The notes under the pieces were generated by a model, which worked only from the letters and a program-made list of their open reading frames with translations, made no database searches and had not been told where the DNA came from. Shown piece after piece: positions 12,393 to 23,400 of a stretch of 64,000 nucleotides of DNA. The DNA is from Monosporascus cannonballus (taxonomy: Eukaryota; Ascomycota; Sordariomycetes; Xylariales). Location: NCBI GenBank assembly GCA_004154925.1, contig QJNS01000293.1, positions 25,561 through 89,560 of the forward strand, written 5' to 3'. Made by a program: the position numbers and the translations under genes. Position 1 is the first letter of the stretch. Every line of letters starts with the position of its first letter.

Positions 12393-13491
12393 TTTCGGTA
12401 AGTTGGCCTCATCTCAGTTGGGATAGTTGTATTATATGCGTGTATTGGGATTGAAGAGAGAGAAGAAGAAGAAGAAGATATGCGCGCTTGCATGCCCAAG
12501 CTGTAGATACATGTGGGTAGGTAGGTAGGTAGGTAGGTGGGTATGTATGTGTGTATGCATGTATGTATGGCAGGCACTTCGCGCATCCGGAGCTGCTGCC
12601 CTTGCCTGTGCAGATATGCTAGGTATGGATGGATGTTAGCACAAGCGCAGGTGATGCTCGCATTACTTGGTCGTTTACTATATGGTACCTAGTTAGAGCT
12701 AGTCAGGTACCTAAACCGGTACCTGGGGCTTGCATCGCAGCCCAAATATGCCAGCTGGCGATGGCCCAGCGGCAACCGGCATTCTTATACATACTCGCCC
12801 AGGAATGTACACCACTGATAGGGAAACTGCACAAAGCATTTCTCTTCATTAAATATGAGATGGGATTCAAGGGCAATAGGGGACATCTTCTTGCTTATGT
12901 GTGAGTTTCTTCTCTCTCTCTCTGTCTGTGTGTGTATGTATGTATGTGTGTGGTGGGTGTAAGTGAGTGAGTGAGTGAGTGAATGAGTGAAAGAGTTAAA
13001 AGACTCGTGCAACTTTTTAAGCCGTTCATACCAAAGGAAAAGGCAAGAAAAAGCAAGGGTTAGAAACCGACAGGATCGTAACGAGGCAGGCCGTAAACTA
13101 ACCGGCTAGATTTCCATGCCATCCCCGTGAATCGAATGTGTTGTTGACGGGCTAGACGGGCGGGTCTATTGCAACTCGGAAACTGAAATCAAGAGGTAAA
13201 TTCATGAGTTATCACTACCAGTCCTATATATCGAACCCGAGGGAGAAATCCGCCTCTTCGCATCCGACCTCGCTATCGTCCCACCGTTTTCATGCACAAC
13301 GCCCTCCGCGTCCCTGCCTCTACCGCCGAGATTTGCGCAACAAGATCGCCCAGGAGTATATACCCCTGATCCCGTTCCCCAGCGCCCATATATGCCATGG
13401 TCAAAATCAAGTTCCGGCGCCCCGAAATGCCCAACTCCATTCGAAGATGCTCACTTCATCCAATGCTTGCCCCCGATAACCGTCTCCGGGC
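12393..13491. repeat. Microsatellite-rich spacer between cft1 and DUF7514 gene
   Basis: No gene is supported. It holds several simple repeats: (GAA)n at about 12,461-12,479; (TAGG)n at about 12,515-12,540 passing into TATG repeats up to about 12,570; (TC)n then (TG)n/(TATG)n at about 12,911-12,950; and (GAGT)n at about 12,963-12,990. The left part carries the cft1 promoter and 5' UTR. Confidence 0.7.
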
Positions 13492-15448
13492 TCAAGTCCA
13501 AGGGGGTTCGGCGGGATATCTGCGGCCGGTGACGCCCTTGATGGGGCTCGTGCCGTAGCTCTTGCGGCGCCTGCGATCCCTCTGCTCCCTCTCGCTCGAC
13601 GTCGTGACCCTCCTTCCGGCACGATCCCAGTCCCCGCCTCGGTCCCGGTCCCTCTCCCAGGCGAAGTCCCTCGGTATCCTCTCGGCGTCCGCGTGACTGC
13701 TGGGTCTCGGGTCCGCCGTGGGTCGCAGGTAGACCCTTTCCTCCCTGCTCCGGCTCCTCATTTCTCGTTCCTCAGCGAGCTCTCGCTCCCGCTCCCGCTC
13801 CACTTCCCTGTCGACCTGCCGCCTGCGAGCCCGCTCCCGTTCTCTGTCGCGAGGGGTGCGGCGTTTTGGGGAAACCTCCGAGTCAGATTCGTCGCTGGAA
13901 TATGATCCATCAGACAGTCCGTGGCGGCCCCGCCGCGACGGAGGCGTCTCTCTGGTATAGCGCGGTCTGATCGACGGCCGGCCACTGGCGTGCTCTCGCG
14001 AACTGCTACGATGCCGGTCATGCGATCTAGACAGCAAGGAGGTGATTTTCTGTTTGATCTCCGCCGGTAGACTTAGTCTTCGAGGGTCGTTGGGTAGCAC
14101 TTCCGGCCGGTGTGGTCGGGCGGAAGTTGCCGCAGTAGGGGGTGGCGGATGCGAACGAAGCCTTATAGAGGGGGGTGGTGTGGGTGACACGTGGCTGTAC
14201 AAACGTGAAGTCGAAGTAGAGCGCGGGAGCGCATCAGAGCCCGAATCAGACTCGGAATCAGATGACGGCGAGTAAGGCCGAGGCTGGCTGTGTCGACGCG
14301 GAGCCGGCGGAGCGCGGGCATGAAGGCGAGTAGAAAATCTTACATTAGGGTCCGGGGGAGGTCTCAGGTCGGAATAGCTTCGACAGCGGCGCGGAGAGGT
14401 GTGATGTGAAGCAGGAACACGCCTCACGGGTATGTGGACGACTCTAGCCGGCCTGTCCCGGCTGAAATAATCCATCTCATGTCTCCTCCGAGGAGAGGTG
14501 TTTTTGACTTGCGAGCCGTGGACGTGGTTGAAACCAGCGTGCACTCGAGGATCTCGAGCCGGTGGTGGCTGTGGAGATGGCTGCGGCGGATGCTGTGGTG
14601 GATGCTGCGATGGTTGTGGAGGGTGCTCTTCCTGTAATGCTGCCTCTTGCTTCAGCCTCTCGGCACAACTTCTGTGCCACTTGTCTATTTCCGGATCGCA
14701 TGTTGCCGGGAAGGCTTTCCTGGGTAAATCTGGGGGGAAAGGCTCCCCGGTGCCTGGATGTTTCAGGGCCCAGTTACGGACAGCGAATTGTATGTACGGC
14801 GCATGCTCTCCAGGCTCCAACAATATCTGGATAGTCTCCCACCGTACAAAGCCCTCCACCGTCAGCGCTGGGACGGATGGTTCAACGTAGCAGTTGCCAG
14901 CAGGCTGCTGCAGTACGTGTTGGACTCCCAACGCTTGCCAGATGTAGGATATCGACTTGGCCGGGGCGTTTAGGAACAGCGTGTCGTAATCGCCACCGAC
15001 GGCATGGTAAAAGGCTGCTAGCTTCTTCGGATCAAGCCCCGTAGATTTCCTGTCGCCAATGTTACAGGCCTGCAAACATCCGCGTTAGTAACCATCTTGT
15101 ACCGCCGTAAGTGCTATGCATGACGTTGTAAGAGAACGCAAACTTGGTGGGGAGCCGTACGATGTAATTTGCGATAGCGCGAAGCATGGCATCAAGAAGG
15201 TCGGTCGCTGTCTTGTCTTTGTTGAAGAGGTATCCATAGTAAGACTCCCCATCAACCGGGGGCGGCGGCGGCGGAGGTGGAGGCGAAGGCTGCGGCGGAG
15301 ACGGAGACGGCTGTTCGCGCTGCTGTTGGTGCTGTTGTGGTTGCGGGGGTGGCGGTTTAGGTGTGTTGACGTCGTCGGGCGTTCGAGCCCTGGACCTATT
15401 GGGTTGCTCGCGTTCGGGCTCGGCGGCGTCCTTGCCTGTCGTCGCCAT
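13492..15448 (-). CDS. DUF7514-domain protein with Pro-rich N-terminus and Arg/Ser-rich tail
   Basis: A fungal protein of unknown function. Two exons are proposed: 15448-15161 and 15069-13492 (about 620 residues). The 91-bp intron has a GTACGG donor, a perfect TTACTAAC branch site and a TTGCAG acceptor, joining IANYI to ACNIGDRKSTGLDPKKLAAFYH. Residues about 66-240 resemble the DUF7514 domain: SYYGYLFNKD, LLDAMLRAIANYI, LDPKKLAAFYHAVGGDY, then VEPSVPALTVEGFVRWETIQILLEPGEH. The N-terminus (residues 1-65) is Pro/Gln-rich. The C-terminal half is low-complexity, with SR/RD/RE-rich blocks like those of nuclear RNA-associated or phospho-regulated proteins; that role is inference only. The upstream ATG at 15487 is in frame, but MATTGKDAAEPE is the more natural start. 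Domain assignment is from memory of its motifs. Confidence 0.75.
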
Positions 15449-17522
15449 TGTAAATGTGGAAAAGTAAAAGGACAAAACGGAGTTCAAGCTGTAGGCTGAT
15501 CAACCTTCGATGTCGGGCTTCAATCGCAGCCCGTCAGCTTATGAGGAACCGAATCGAGGAGAGTATCGGACAAAGCCACATGTGTCATCATCCAAACAGG
15601 GGGACGCCTATTAGCGTATCATCGACAGTAACCCCAACAGACTTGAAACTAGATGATCCTAGCACAGCAGACGATAAAATTCGTGTATACGGGACGGGAA
15701 GAAGATGTATTGCGATAATGAGACGACACAAGTGGTGTTTGATATGATAGTAACGATTGGAAGGATGAATATGGTGATCTTATTATTGGCAGATTTCTGC
15801 GCCTCAACTGTTATACAGAATCGGAAAAAGAACAGGCTCAGGAGGCACAGGAGGCAAAGGCTGCAAAATGATGCGACTCAAATTGCTGCTGCGTATCACT
15901 TAAAAAACGAAGGCTATTTATAAAAAAACTTCAGAGTAATAACGGATGAAAAAGTTCATCAAAGACAGCTGCTACACGCAGGATATGAAGGGAGCACGCC
16001 TAACTCAACAAACTGTACATTCTTCATTGCCTACGTTACAGAGGCAATTCTTTGAGTAGTGAGAGAACATCGGGGAAAGATTGGGGAGCCATTTGCTGGC
16101 ATGTGGTTGTGCCAAGCCTGCTAACAGGCATCTACCAAGGTAGAGAGAGTTTTGCTTATGGCCCCGGCTGAAGTGCCAGGCCCTCCGAGAAGAAATGGTA
16201 CACTTCTCATAAAAGCTACGTGTGTTTCCAGACGGATTTTTGGAACAAATATTATGGAAGAAAAGAACAGGCTTATGCAAAAAAGAACGAATTTGCGAAG
16301 TTGTATAACTACGTTCTTAGTTTTCATTTTTAGTATTAACTTATTTTTATTTTAAATTCACAAAGTAAGAAGGTTGTATGGAGAGCTTGTCATCTTGTGT
16401 GCCATTTCTTCTCGGATCCGCCTAAGTGCCCAATCTTCCACGTTTCGAGGCGGCATTGGCAATTGGGTATCGGGCGGAGGTGTGGCTGAGACAGGCAGAA
16501 CTGCCTTATAGACCTGCCCACAGCGAGGCAAGGTGGTGTTTGTTATTTATTGGTTGATACTCTGCCAGATGGTTATCGCTCGTCGCTCGGATCATTCGCA
16601 TACTACCCGTCTATGTATTTAGGCAATCGCTGCTGCAGTCTCAAGCAATCCCACCGTTTAGTCCCTCGTATCACCTCGAACTTTCCCCATTGCCCCATCC
16701 GCTTTCTAGCATTTGGGCTCTACGGGCTGCGAGCAACTTGCCGTTATTAGTGCTCGCAATGAAAAAGAAGTGAAGGGCACCCAGCCCTTAAGCTCTCCAC
16801 CGGCCACCGAGCATCTCCACTATTGGTCACGGCTCCAGTTGCGGTATGGCGATTCGGTAGAAGTGGTTGAGCGCTGCGGGCTAGTCGGACCATTGCCTCC
16901 GTCGCCTTGGCAGACCCGCCTTTCAAGGCTTCACGCTAGTTGGATATTTTGTAACGCTTGATTTATATGCGTCTATGGACACACTCTCGGACCCTCCCGG
17001 ACCCAGGGACGGCGCGGAACGGCGAGAGTGGATCCACGCCGGAGAACACGAGCGTTGTGAATTGCGCCTCATGTGATTCAACAACGGCATCGAATAGCCC
17101 TTGAAAAGGAGGCGTCCCTATAAACATATAACAATTACCCACTAGATAAAGATAACTATTAATACGAAAAGTTATAAGAGAAGGTAACTTAACATATACA
17201 GAAATATAGAACAGGCAACGAAGTTTTGGTTGTACTCCGTCTTAGCATCCGTCTTAGCATCCTACAAGATTTCACCGTCTTTGAGATTTGCATCTGTGTT
17301 GTATTATTCCTGAGCGGGATATCGTCTTCATCCCCAATCGCGGATATGTCGGTAAGGCGCTGTATTACAGGGTATATGTCGCAAAACCAGTCCAGTAAGT
17401 TTCATATTCGTCAATGACCATCTCCCAAACACCTTGCGAAGTCGTGATATGCTGCACATTTTGAGCCCGTCCTCCCTTATTTATGCTTGACTTGATTATT
17501 TCGTGGCGACGAAATTACGGCC
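15449..17522. other. Gene-free stretch, 2.1 kb
   Basis: No gene is supported. Open frames are short, mutually overlapping on both strands and without domain likeness. An AT-rich patch lies at about 16,310-16,370. The left end is the promoter of the DUF7514 gene and the right end the 3' flank of the SLATT gene. Confidence 0.55.
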
Positions 17523-18806
17523 CTACCTCTTTCCTCCTATCGTATTATCCAGCACATCTGCAGCTTTCCTCAATTCCCTTGCTGCGGCCGCTCTAGCATC
17601 TTCCGCCGCCCTTTCGGGCGCGCTCGTAGCTTCCCTCGCCATCTCGTCTCGTGCTCTAATAATCTCACTCGCAATCTCGTCGCCAGTTCTCATGCTTCCT
17701 CTTGCGAGCACCGCGCCCGTTTCGGTGGCCTCGTCTACGATCGCGTCGCCGGTCCTGGCGGCGCTATCCCTCGCGCGTCCCAGCTCCTGCCGCCCGGCCG
17801 CGGCCGCCTTGGAAGCTTGTGTCTGTCGCTCTCTGGCTTCGCGGTCCAGACGTGCCTTGTGGTCCTCGACGTCTCGCGCGACCGCCCTCCCAGCGCCGCG
17901 CACCTCCTTTTCGACGTCCTTCTCGCGTTCGCGGACGTCGTCCGTCACGTCATGCGCCTTCTTTTGGACTCGGGCCGCTAGCTTGTCGATCGTGCCGTCG
18001 AGGCCCTTTAACTTGCTGGCTATGCCCTCGACCTTGGAGACGTCGATGCCGCCGATCCTGCTGTCCGGGCCCTGCGCGAGGTGTTTCTGGTTGGCGATGG
18101 ACGTGTAGCTGTCCGGCGTGTTCATCTCGATGTCCTGCTTGGTGTTGCGGTACATCTTCTCTATCGTCTCCACGACCTCGTAAACGTCCAGCGTGCACCC
18201 CTCGCGGGCGAAGTCGCGCTCGCGCTGCTCGATGTACTCGCGGATCTTCTTCCACTCGTTCCCGTAGTACTTGAGCCGCCCGGGGAGCCCCGAGCCCTTG
18301 AGGAAGGTGAGGAAGCCCGCTATCACGGTGTTGATCGCGCCGAATGTCGTGATGGCCCCCTGCGCCGCCCCGCCGGCCGACATCGCCGTCAGCCCGGCGG
18401 CGACGACGATCTGGAAGAAGTAGCACGCGTTGACGATTGCCGAAAATACTCTGAAGCTGTCCTTCGCATTTCGCTCGGAATGCACCACGCGTGCGTATAT
18501 GCCGATATTGGCCGCCGGCCGTGTGCCGATGGGGCTAGACTCCGTAAAGCCTAGCTGGTCCGAGGTAACGATGCCCACCATCAAGCGGAACATGGTCAGG
18601 GGGTCGTCGGTCGGGATCAGATAGCTACGGCCGTTTCGGGGAAGGGACATTCCAGCCGGCATGACGTCCGAGGACATGGCAGCCGAAACACGGCTTGGCG
18701 CCTTCCCCGCGTTGACGGCACTCTCCTCGTCAACAGGGGCGGCCAGGCCCGGCCGTGGCTTCCTCTGGAACGCCAAGCGAATGAGCGATTGCACAAAAGA
18801 AGCCAT
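17523..18806 (-). CDS. SLATT_fungal-domain two-TM membrane protein with long helical tail
   Basis: A single exon of 427 residues. Residues about 64-205 match the fungal SLATT domain pattern: DPLTMFRLMVGI, GIYARVVHSERNAKDSF, then two hydrophobic segments (about 120-143 and 147-168, separated by GGAAQG) and FLKGSGLPGRLKYYGNEWKK followed by IREYIEQRERDF. SLATT domains were first described as bacterial two-TM effectors coupled to nucleotide sensors (SMODS/SLOG) and are thought to form membrane pores; the fungal branch has no proven function. The tail (about 265-427) is an uninterrupted Ala/Arg/Asp/Glu-rich stretch, probably long amphipathic helices, with RTGDAIVDEA and RTGDEIASEI as internal quasi-repeats. 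No signal peptide is seen. The neighbours give no operon-like clue. The domain call is good; an effector function is speculative. Confidence 0.82.
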   Translation of the reverse strand: MASFVQSLIRLAFQRKPRPGLAAPVDEESAVNAGKAPSRVSAAMSSDVMPAGMSLPRNGRSYLIPTDDPLTMFRLMVGIVTSDQLGFTESSPIGTRPAANIGIYARVVHSERNAKDSFRVFSAIVNACYFFQIVVAAGLTAMSAGGAAQGAITTFGAINTVIAGFLTFLKGSGLPGRLKYYGNEWKKIREYIEQRERDFAREGCTLDVYEVVETIEKMYRNTKQDIEMNTPDSYTSIANQKHLAQGPDSRIGGIDVSKVEGIASKLKGLDGTIDKLAARVQKKAHDVTDDVREREKDVEKEVRGAGRAVARDVEDHKARLDREARERQTQASKAAAAGRQELGRARDSAARTGDAIVDEATETGAVLARGSMRTGDEIASEIIRARDEMAREATSAPERAAEDARAAAARELRKAADVLDNTIGGKR

Positions 18807-20842
18807 CCTTTCGCAAGGTCATACTCGATTCGCAGGTGTCGGCTTCTGCGGGATTGTTCGGGCGTGAGTCTGGGAGGTTATTAGAAACGGCGGTGACTGG
18901 GTAGGCTTTCCCCTATAAAGCTCTCCCGCGCTACGGCGCCCATCCATCAATACAGGTGTGGTGGAATGGATGGTCTGGGCGGACGCGACGGGGGTTCCCA
19001 AAGCCCCGTCATCACGAGAGCCCATCGACAACTCGCGAATAAAAGTTTGTATCGGGAGTTCGTCGCTATGTCCTGTTGTTGAGACAGGACGTGAAGGACC
19101 GGGACCATCACGGATATGCAAAAGGGTAACAGTGGGCGTCTTGCCAAGAACACTTAACAAGCATTACTATTGAAGGCGCCACACCTTCTCATAGGCTACC
19201 TTAGAGTTGAGGCTTCATGAATACAACCAATATTACGCGGATCCTAATCTTGGTAGTACATAATAGGACTAGGCACAACAACACAGACCAGCTGAACAGC
19301 AACGTTCTATGCAACTGTCATGGAACCGTAGTACCGACTCTCTGATTGTAATGCACGCCGCCCGCCCACCACCACCACCAGCGACGACAGCCACGGCGCG
19401 CGTGTGTGTGTGTGCATGATGCGTTTCAGAGGAGATATGTGAAGCCAAGCAACACCTTCTGTTTCTACCAGCCGAGAAGCACACGTAGTGCGTACATTTG
19501 ACCCAATATGACGACGTACGTTTGTGTTGGTAACACTGAAGCTCCAACTTCAGTTCTAAGGGATGGGCATACGGCGGAGACACACGGACCGACGCGTTGT
19601 CCTTCTTCTATCACGATGCAAACTAGTCCCGTATTTATGCGAAAGCGGTCAAACCGCCAGTAACCGTTTCGGTCCGGAGATCCCCAGTTTGCACCTTACC
19701 CCGTGCCGCTGGCTTGGACCTCTAGGAGTCATTCGAGTCGCAGGGCCTGCGATGCCCAACCAAGGTCTCGAACGTTTCGAACTCGAGCTCGGAGGTTTTG
19801 TGGGTTTGATTGGGTACCGTGCTGGAAGTTGCGGTTGAGCAGGGGAGGGGCAGCAGATGCAACAACTGCAGCCTCTGCAGCCGCCGCAAACCCCCGTATA
19901 TTCCAGTTGCGGAAGCTCGATCAGGTCGCGGCTCGGCATTGCTGACAACCCCGGCAACACCCAGGGCTTCCGGGCATAGGTGGTCGCCGACTAATCTAAA
20001 ATTTAGATGAAGGAAGATACAGAAGCGAGCGAGCTTTTACAACTTCCTTCCCCTTCTTTCGGCTGCGATGACGGACGAAATGGGGACCCCCGCGTCTGAA
20101 GGTCATTTGCTGATTGGTTAGCGATAGGTTGCAGATAAGTCCCGGTTAGCCTTAGACTACTCGATTCCTCAGCACATGAAGCGAGGCCCCAATGGCTGCT
20201 CCTCGGGCTGCCCTATAACGACCAATTAGAGACCTCCAAACATCCTTGGACGATATTGACGAGGTCGTGAGCTTCTTTTCATCTCCGACCACAAGCCATG
20301 TTTAACTGAGCAAATCATGAACCATTTTGTCGGATTATACATCGTCGTATCAGTGTTTAATCTTTTACAACAATCTCTTACGAAGTCACCCTTGTTCATC
20401 AAATGCTATTCAGAGGAAGGTATTCCTGAAGTGACATGCACGCCGTATACTCGTGGTCATAACCCTATCAACATTATATAAATAAACTTAACTCCTTCCT
20501 GAAGCTCCCCTCGCAACCGTCCCTGAATAGAGCAGATCAGCCCCTTCCCTCCCCCAAATTTCTTTTATTCCCTTTCACATCATCTTTTCTTACAGCCATC
20601 GTCTCCCCGTACCCTCGTACGTCTTAGTGCATTGCGTTATGCCATCGACAACTCCATGAAGTACCATCAGATCAAGAGCCTCCAGGAACATTACGGTCAA
20701 AAGTCGTCCAAGACCGTTACCTCTTCGCCCATGACAAGTGGGAGACCAGCACAGTGCAGCTAAAACAGGACAGCCGGCCTGCCGCTTGCCAAAGCGCCGC
20801 TCTTCCCTTCCCACGTGACGTACATAGCCAGCCAGGGCGAGA
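18807..20842. other. Gene-free stretch, 2 kb
   Basis: No gene is supported. It includes the promoter of the SLATT gene and a short (GT)n run near 19,401-19,414. Short open frames on both strands look random. Confidence 0.5.
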
Positions 20843-21292
20843 TCACCACCACGAGGCCGAGCCCGAACGCACGTCCTCCTCGATAACGACCGGCATGGAC
20901 ATGGGCGGGGGAGCGGGCCACAGGTGCCGGCCGCGCGCGGCCCAGTACCGGGACCGCGCCCGCTCGGCGTGCGCCCTGACCCGCGTGTGGTAGTGGCAGT
21001 AGTCGCGGTGCGTGGCCTTGACCGCCTTCCGGACGTGGCGGCACCGCGGGTCCACGCGGCCGTACTCGCACTCGTCGAGGCGGTACCGGAGCTGGCAGCC
21101 GCACATCTCGAAGCTCAGGTAAATCTGCTTGCACATTTTCTTGGCGTCTGGGGTCTTTGCGCTGCCTGTGATGATCGACGATCTGTTAGCGAGCATGTTG
21201 GGTAAACTGGAGCTAGATGTCAGAGTGACATGGCTTGTTGGGTTATGGGCGTGAGTGGCGAGTGATTTCTTTGGGGATACGGGATGTGCCAT
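20843..21292 (-). CDS. Small Cys-rich hypothetical protein
   Basis: An open frame of 149 residues from ATG 21292. It is not recognised as a named family. Residues 1-50 are Ser/Thr-rich and disordered. Residues 53-105 carry six cysteines (54, 64, 66, 75, 84, 99) with CGC and CHYH motifs, a pattern seen in small fungal zinc-finger-like hypothetical proteins. There is no signal peptide, so it is not an obvious effector. The coding stretch is distinctly GC-richer than its surroundings, which supports real coding. A start at Met53 is possible. It stands alone between two gene-poor gaps. Confidence that it is a gene is moderate, and function is unknown. Confidence 0.5.
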   Translation of the reverse strand: MAHPVSPKKSLATHAHNPTSHVTLTSSSSLPNMLANRSSIITGSAKTPDAKKMCKQIYLSFEMCGCQLRYRLDECEYGRVDPRCRHVRKAVKATHRDYCHYHTRVRAHAERARSRYWAARGRHLWPAPPPMSMPVVIEEDVRSGSASWW

Positions 21293-21799
21293 GAGTAAAG
21301 GAAGGCAATGCTATAGAGACAGAAAAATTAAGTACTAACAAGGCAAGTGATGAATTCCTGCTATAAGAAAATAGCTGTCTGGTCTTGATCCGAGGTGATT
21401 CGGACAGTAGCTTGCACCTGGGATAAAGTGTATCCCAGCGAAGCGTGGGTGAAGTGCAACGTCGAAAGCAGAGATTGGAGGCGTTTTGGAAGATTGGCGA
21501 GCTCCAAAATTATCAGAATTGAAGGCCCGTTTAATGAAGTATTGTGTGAAGGTAGCTCTTGGCTATGGAAGATATCTTGGTCTGCGTTTATCACAGGTGA
21601 ACCATATCAGGAATGAAGGTGGTGCTAGAGAGCAGGGTCATCGACGAAGCAGGTACAAATCACAGTATACATATTTCTTCGAATAAAGATTCACATTATC
21701 ATTTTATTCGTATTTCTTCCGTTCTTCTTATTTCCACCATGCACTTCCACTCATATCTCTTTGTCAGGTGCCTGGGTGCGACCCCCCTTTCGAGGGCCC

Positions 21800-21970
21800 A
21801 GTGCCCCATCAGTGGGGGTCTGGTTTGTGTATATATAAGGGGGCTTCGCCCCGAGTAGTTAGGGAGAGGCAAGCATTAATGGTCATCTATTTACTACCCA
21901 TACTACGAACTACCTGCTAGGCTACTTCTTCTACCTTTCACTCCGTACTTCACCATTTCTCTGACAATCT
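21800..21970 (+). repeat. LTR-like dispersed repeat, copy A
   Basis: A TATATATAAGG box is followed by GGCTTCGCCCC, then AGGCAAGCATTAATGGTCATC and CTACCTTTCACTCCGTACTT. The same ordered blocks recur in the same orientation at 32,795-32,943, with clear but imperfect identity across about 140 bp. A TATA-box leader with conserved downstream sequence suggests the U3/R part of a retrotransposon LTR. No reverse transcriptase remains nearby. Alternatives are another mobile-element terminus or a duplicated promoter fragment. Confidence 0.6.
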
Positions 21971-22619
21971 TCTCATCCTAAATTTGTAGCCATCTGAGGT
22001 TCCTACCCAAGCCCTTGGTTGTCACTCGGACCAGATATACCTTCCTACTAAAGATCGACATTCTGGGCGTTAGGGAAGCCAAGTGATTGGTTTTGACGGC
22101 CGCTCGGATTATTCAACCCTTTGTCCGGGAATGTCCATTCCTGCCGCTCTGGGCGTTTTACCCTTAGACGGTGTCGTGTCCCGCCATTTCTGGTTCCTTT
22201 CCTATCTTCAAAAATGTCGTGGAAAAGGGACCCCCCTTTCTGTTGGGCAGCAATATTGGAGCCCAAAAGCCATATATCAGTGGATCTACCACAACAAGTG
22301 GGATCAACGCTTCCTAGCTTCCTACAAGTCAATATAACCTCAAGAGCTGTGCAGCTGCTCCTTAGTAAGTGTGACAAAAAAAGCCCCAGCGTTCTCGCCC
22401 CGGAAATTCATTCTGGGGGAGACTCCCCCCGGGCCGGGACCAGCTCCAGGACCGGCCTGCGCGTGCCTATGATAGATGCAGCCGGAGGACCCTGTTGGAT
22501 TTGTTCTTTTTTAGCCTTAGGCGTCAAGGTGAAGGGCGAGTTCCGGTCACTAGGGCGCTAGCGGTTCTTACTGGGAGGGAAAGGCACCCAAGTTGCTTGA
22601 ACTTGATGATGATAGGAAG

Positions 22620-23400
22620 AATGATGTTGATGGAAAAGAGAACCTAACGAGAACAGGGGAAGGAGGTCGGCAATGTTTGCGTAAGAAGGTTTCCCTTGAA
22701 GTTCGATGAGAAAAAGAGAAGGATGTTGATAAGAAATATGATCAGCTTTCCTGTTGCCGGTGGTAGTGATGGGAATATGATATTTTTAAGAGAGAAGGTT
22801 CCTTTTGAAAATTTGGTGACAGGAGAAGGAGGTCGGTGATGCCCGCGTGGGAACCGTATCTCCCGAAATTTTGGCGGCAAGAGGAGGGAGGGCGTGGGGT
22901 GCCGAGCCGGTAGGTTTTAGGTTGTGGAAAATAAATAGCTGGTGGGTGTGACCGTGGGCGACGGTCCCAAGATGGAGGTTGGCGTGCTTGCGTAGGCTTG
23001 TAGTCGAAATCGGTGCTCGGAGGTTGTTGGCGATAGGAGAAGAAGAGGTGGGTTGCTAATGGCGTTCTTAAGTCTCGCGTGTTAAATGAGTTGCGGAAAT
23101 GTGGTGCTCTTGAATCTCGTGTATTCAACGAGTTACAGAAACCTGGCGCTGGTACGGCGGTGATTGCCTTCGAAATTTGGTGACAGGAAAAACACGTTGG
23201 CGATGTTCGTGTGAGAAGCCTCCTCTTAGTTGGTCGACGATATGTAGGTGAGGTTTCTGAAATATTCCGTGGCAGAAGGATAAGAAGGTGGGCGATGTTT
23301 ATGTGCTAAGGTTTCTTTTAGAAATGGATGACGAAAGAAAGAATGTCGGCGATGTTTTGCTTGATTACTGGATCACCACGTTATCTTGCATATTAAGTCA
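22620..23400. repeat. Degenerate direct-repeat array
   Basis: Related blocks recur on the plus strand. The cores are AAGGAGGTCGGCAATGTTTG near 22,660, AAGGAGGTCGGTGATG near 22,825, GTTGGCGATGTTCGTG near 23,192, GTGGGCGATGTTTATG near 23,288 and GTCGGCGATGTTTTG near 23,345. They are linked by GGTTTC/CTTTTGAAATTTGGTGACAG-like spacers. A separate ~46-bp tandem duplication (TCTCGCGTGTTAAATGAGTT versus TCTCGTGTATTCAACGAGTT) lies at about 23,055-23,145. Copies are diverged. The GGCGATGTT core is shared with the array at 31.3-32.5 kb. Confidence 0.55.

Noticed and set aside
22040..22560. Possible retrotransposon leader or gag remnant after LTR-like copy A
   Set aside because: No reverse transcriptase, integrase or zinc knuckle seen; too degraded to annotate as an element.
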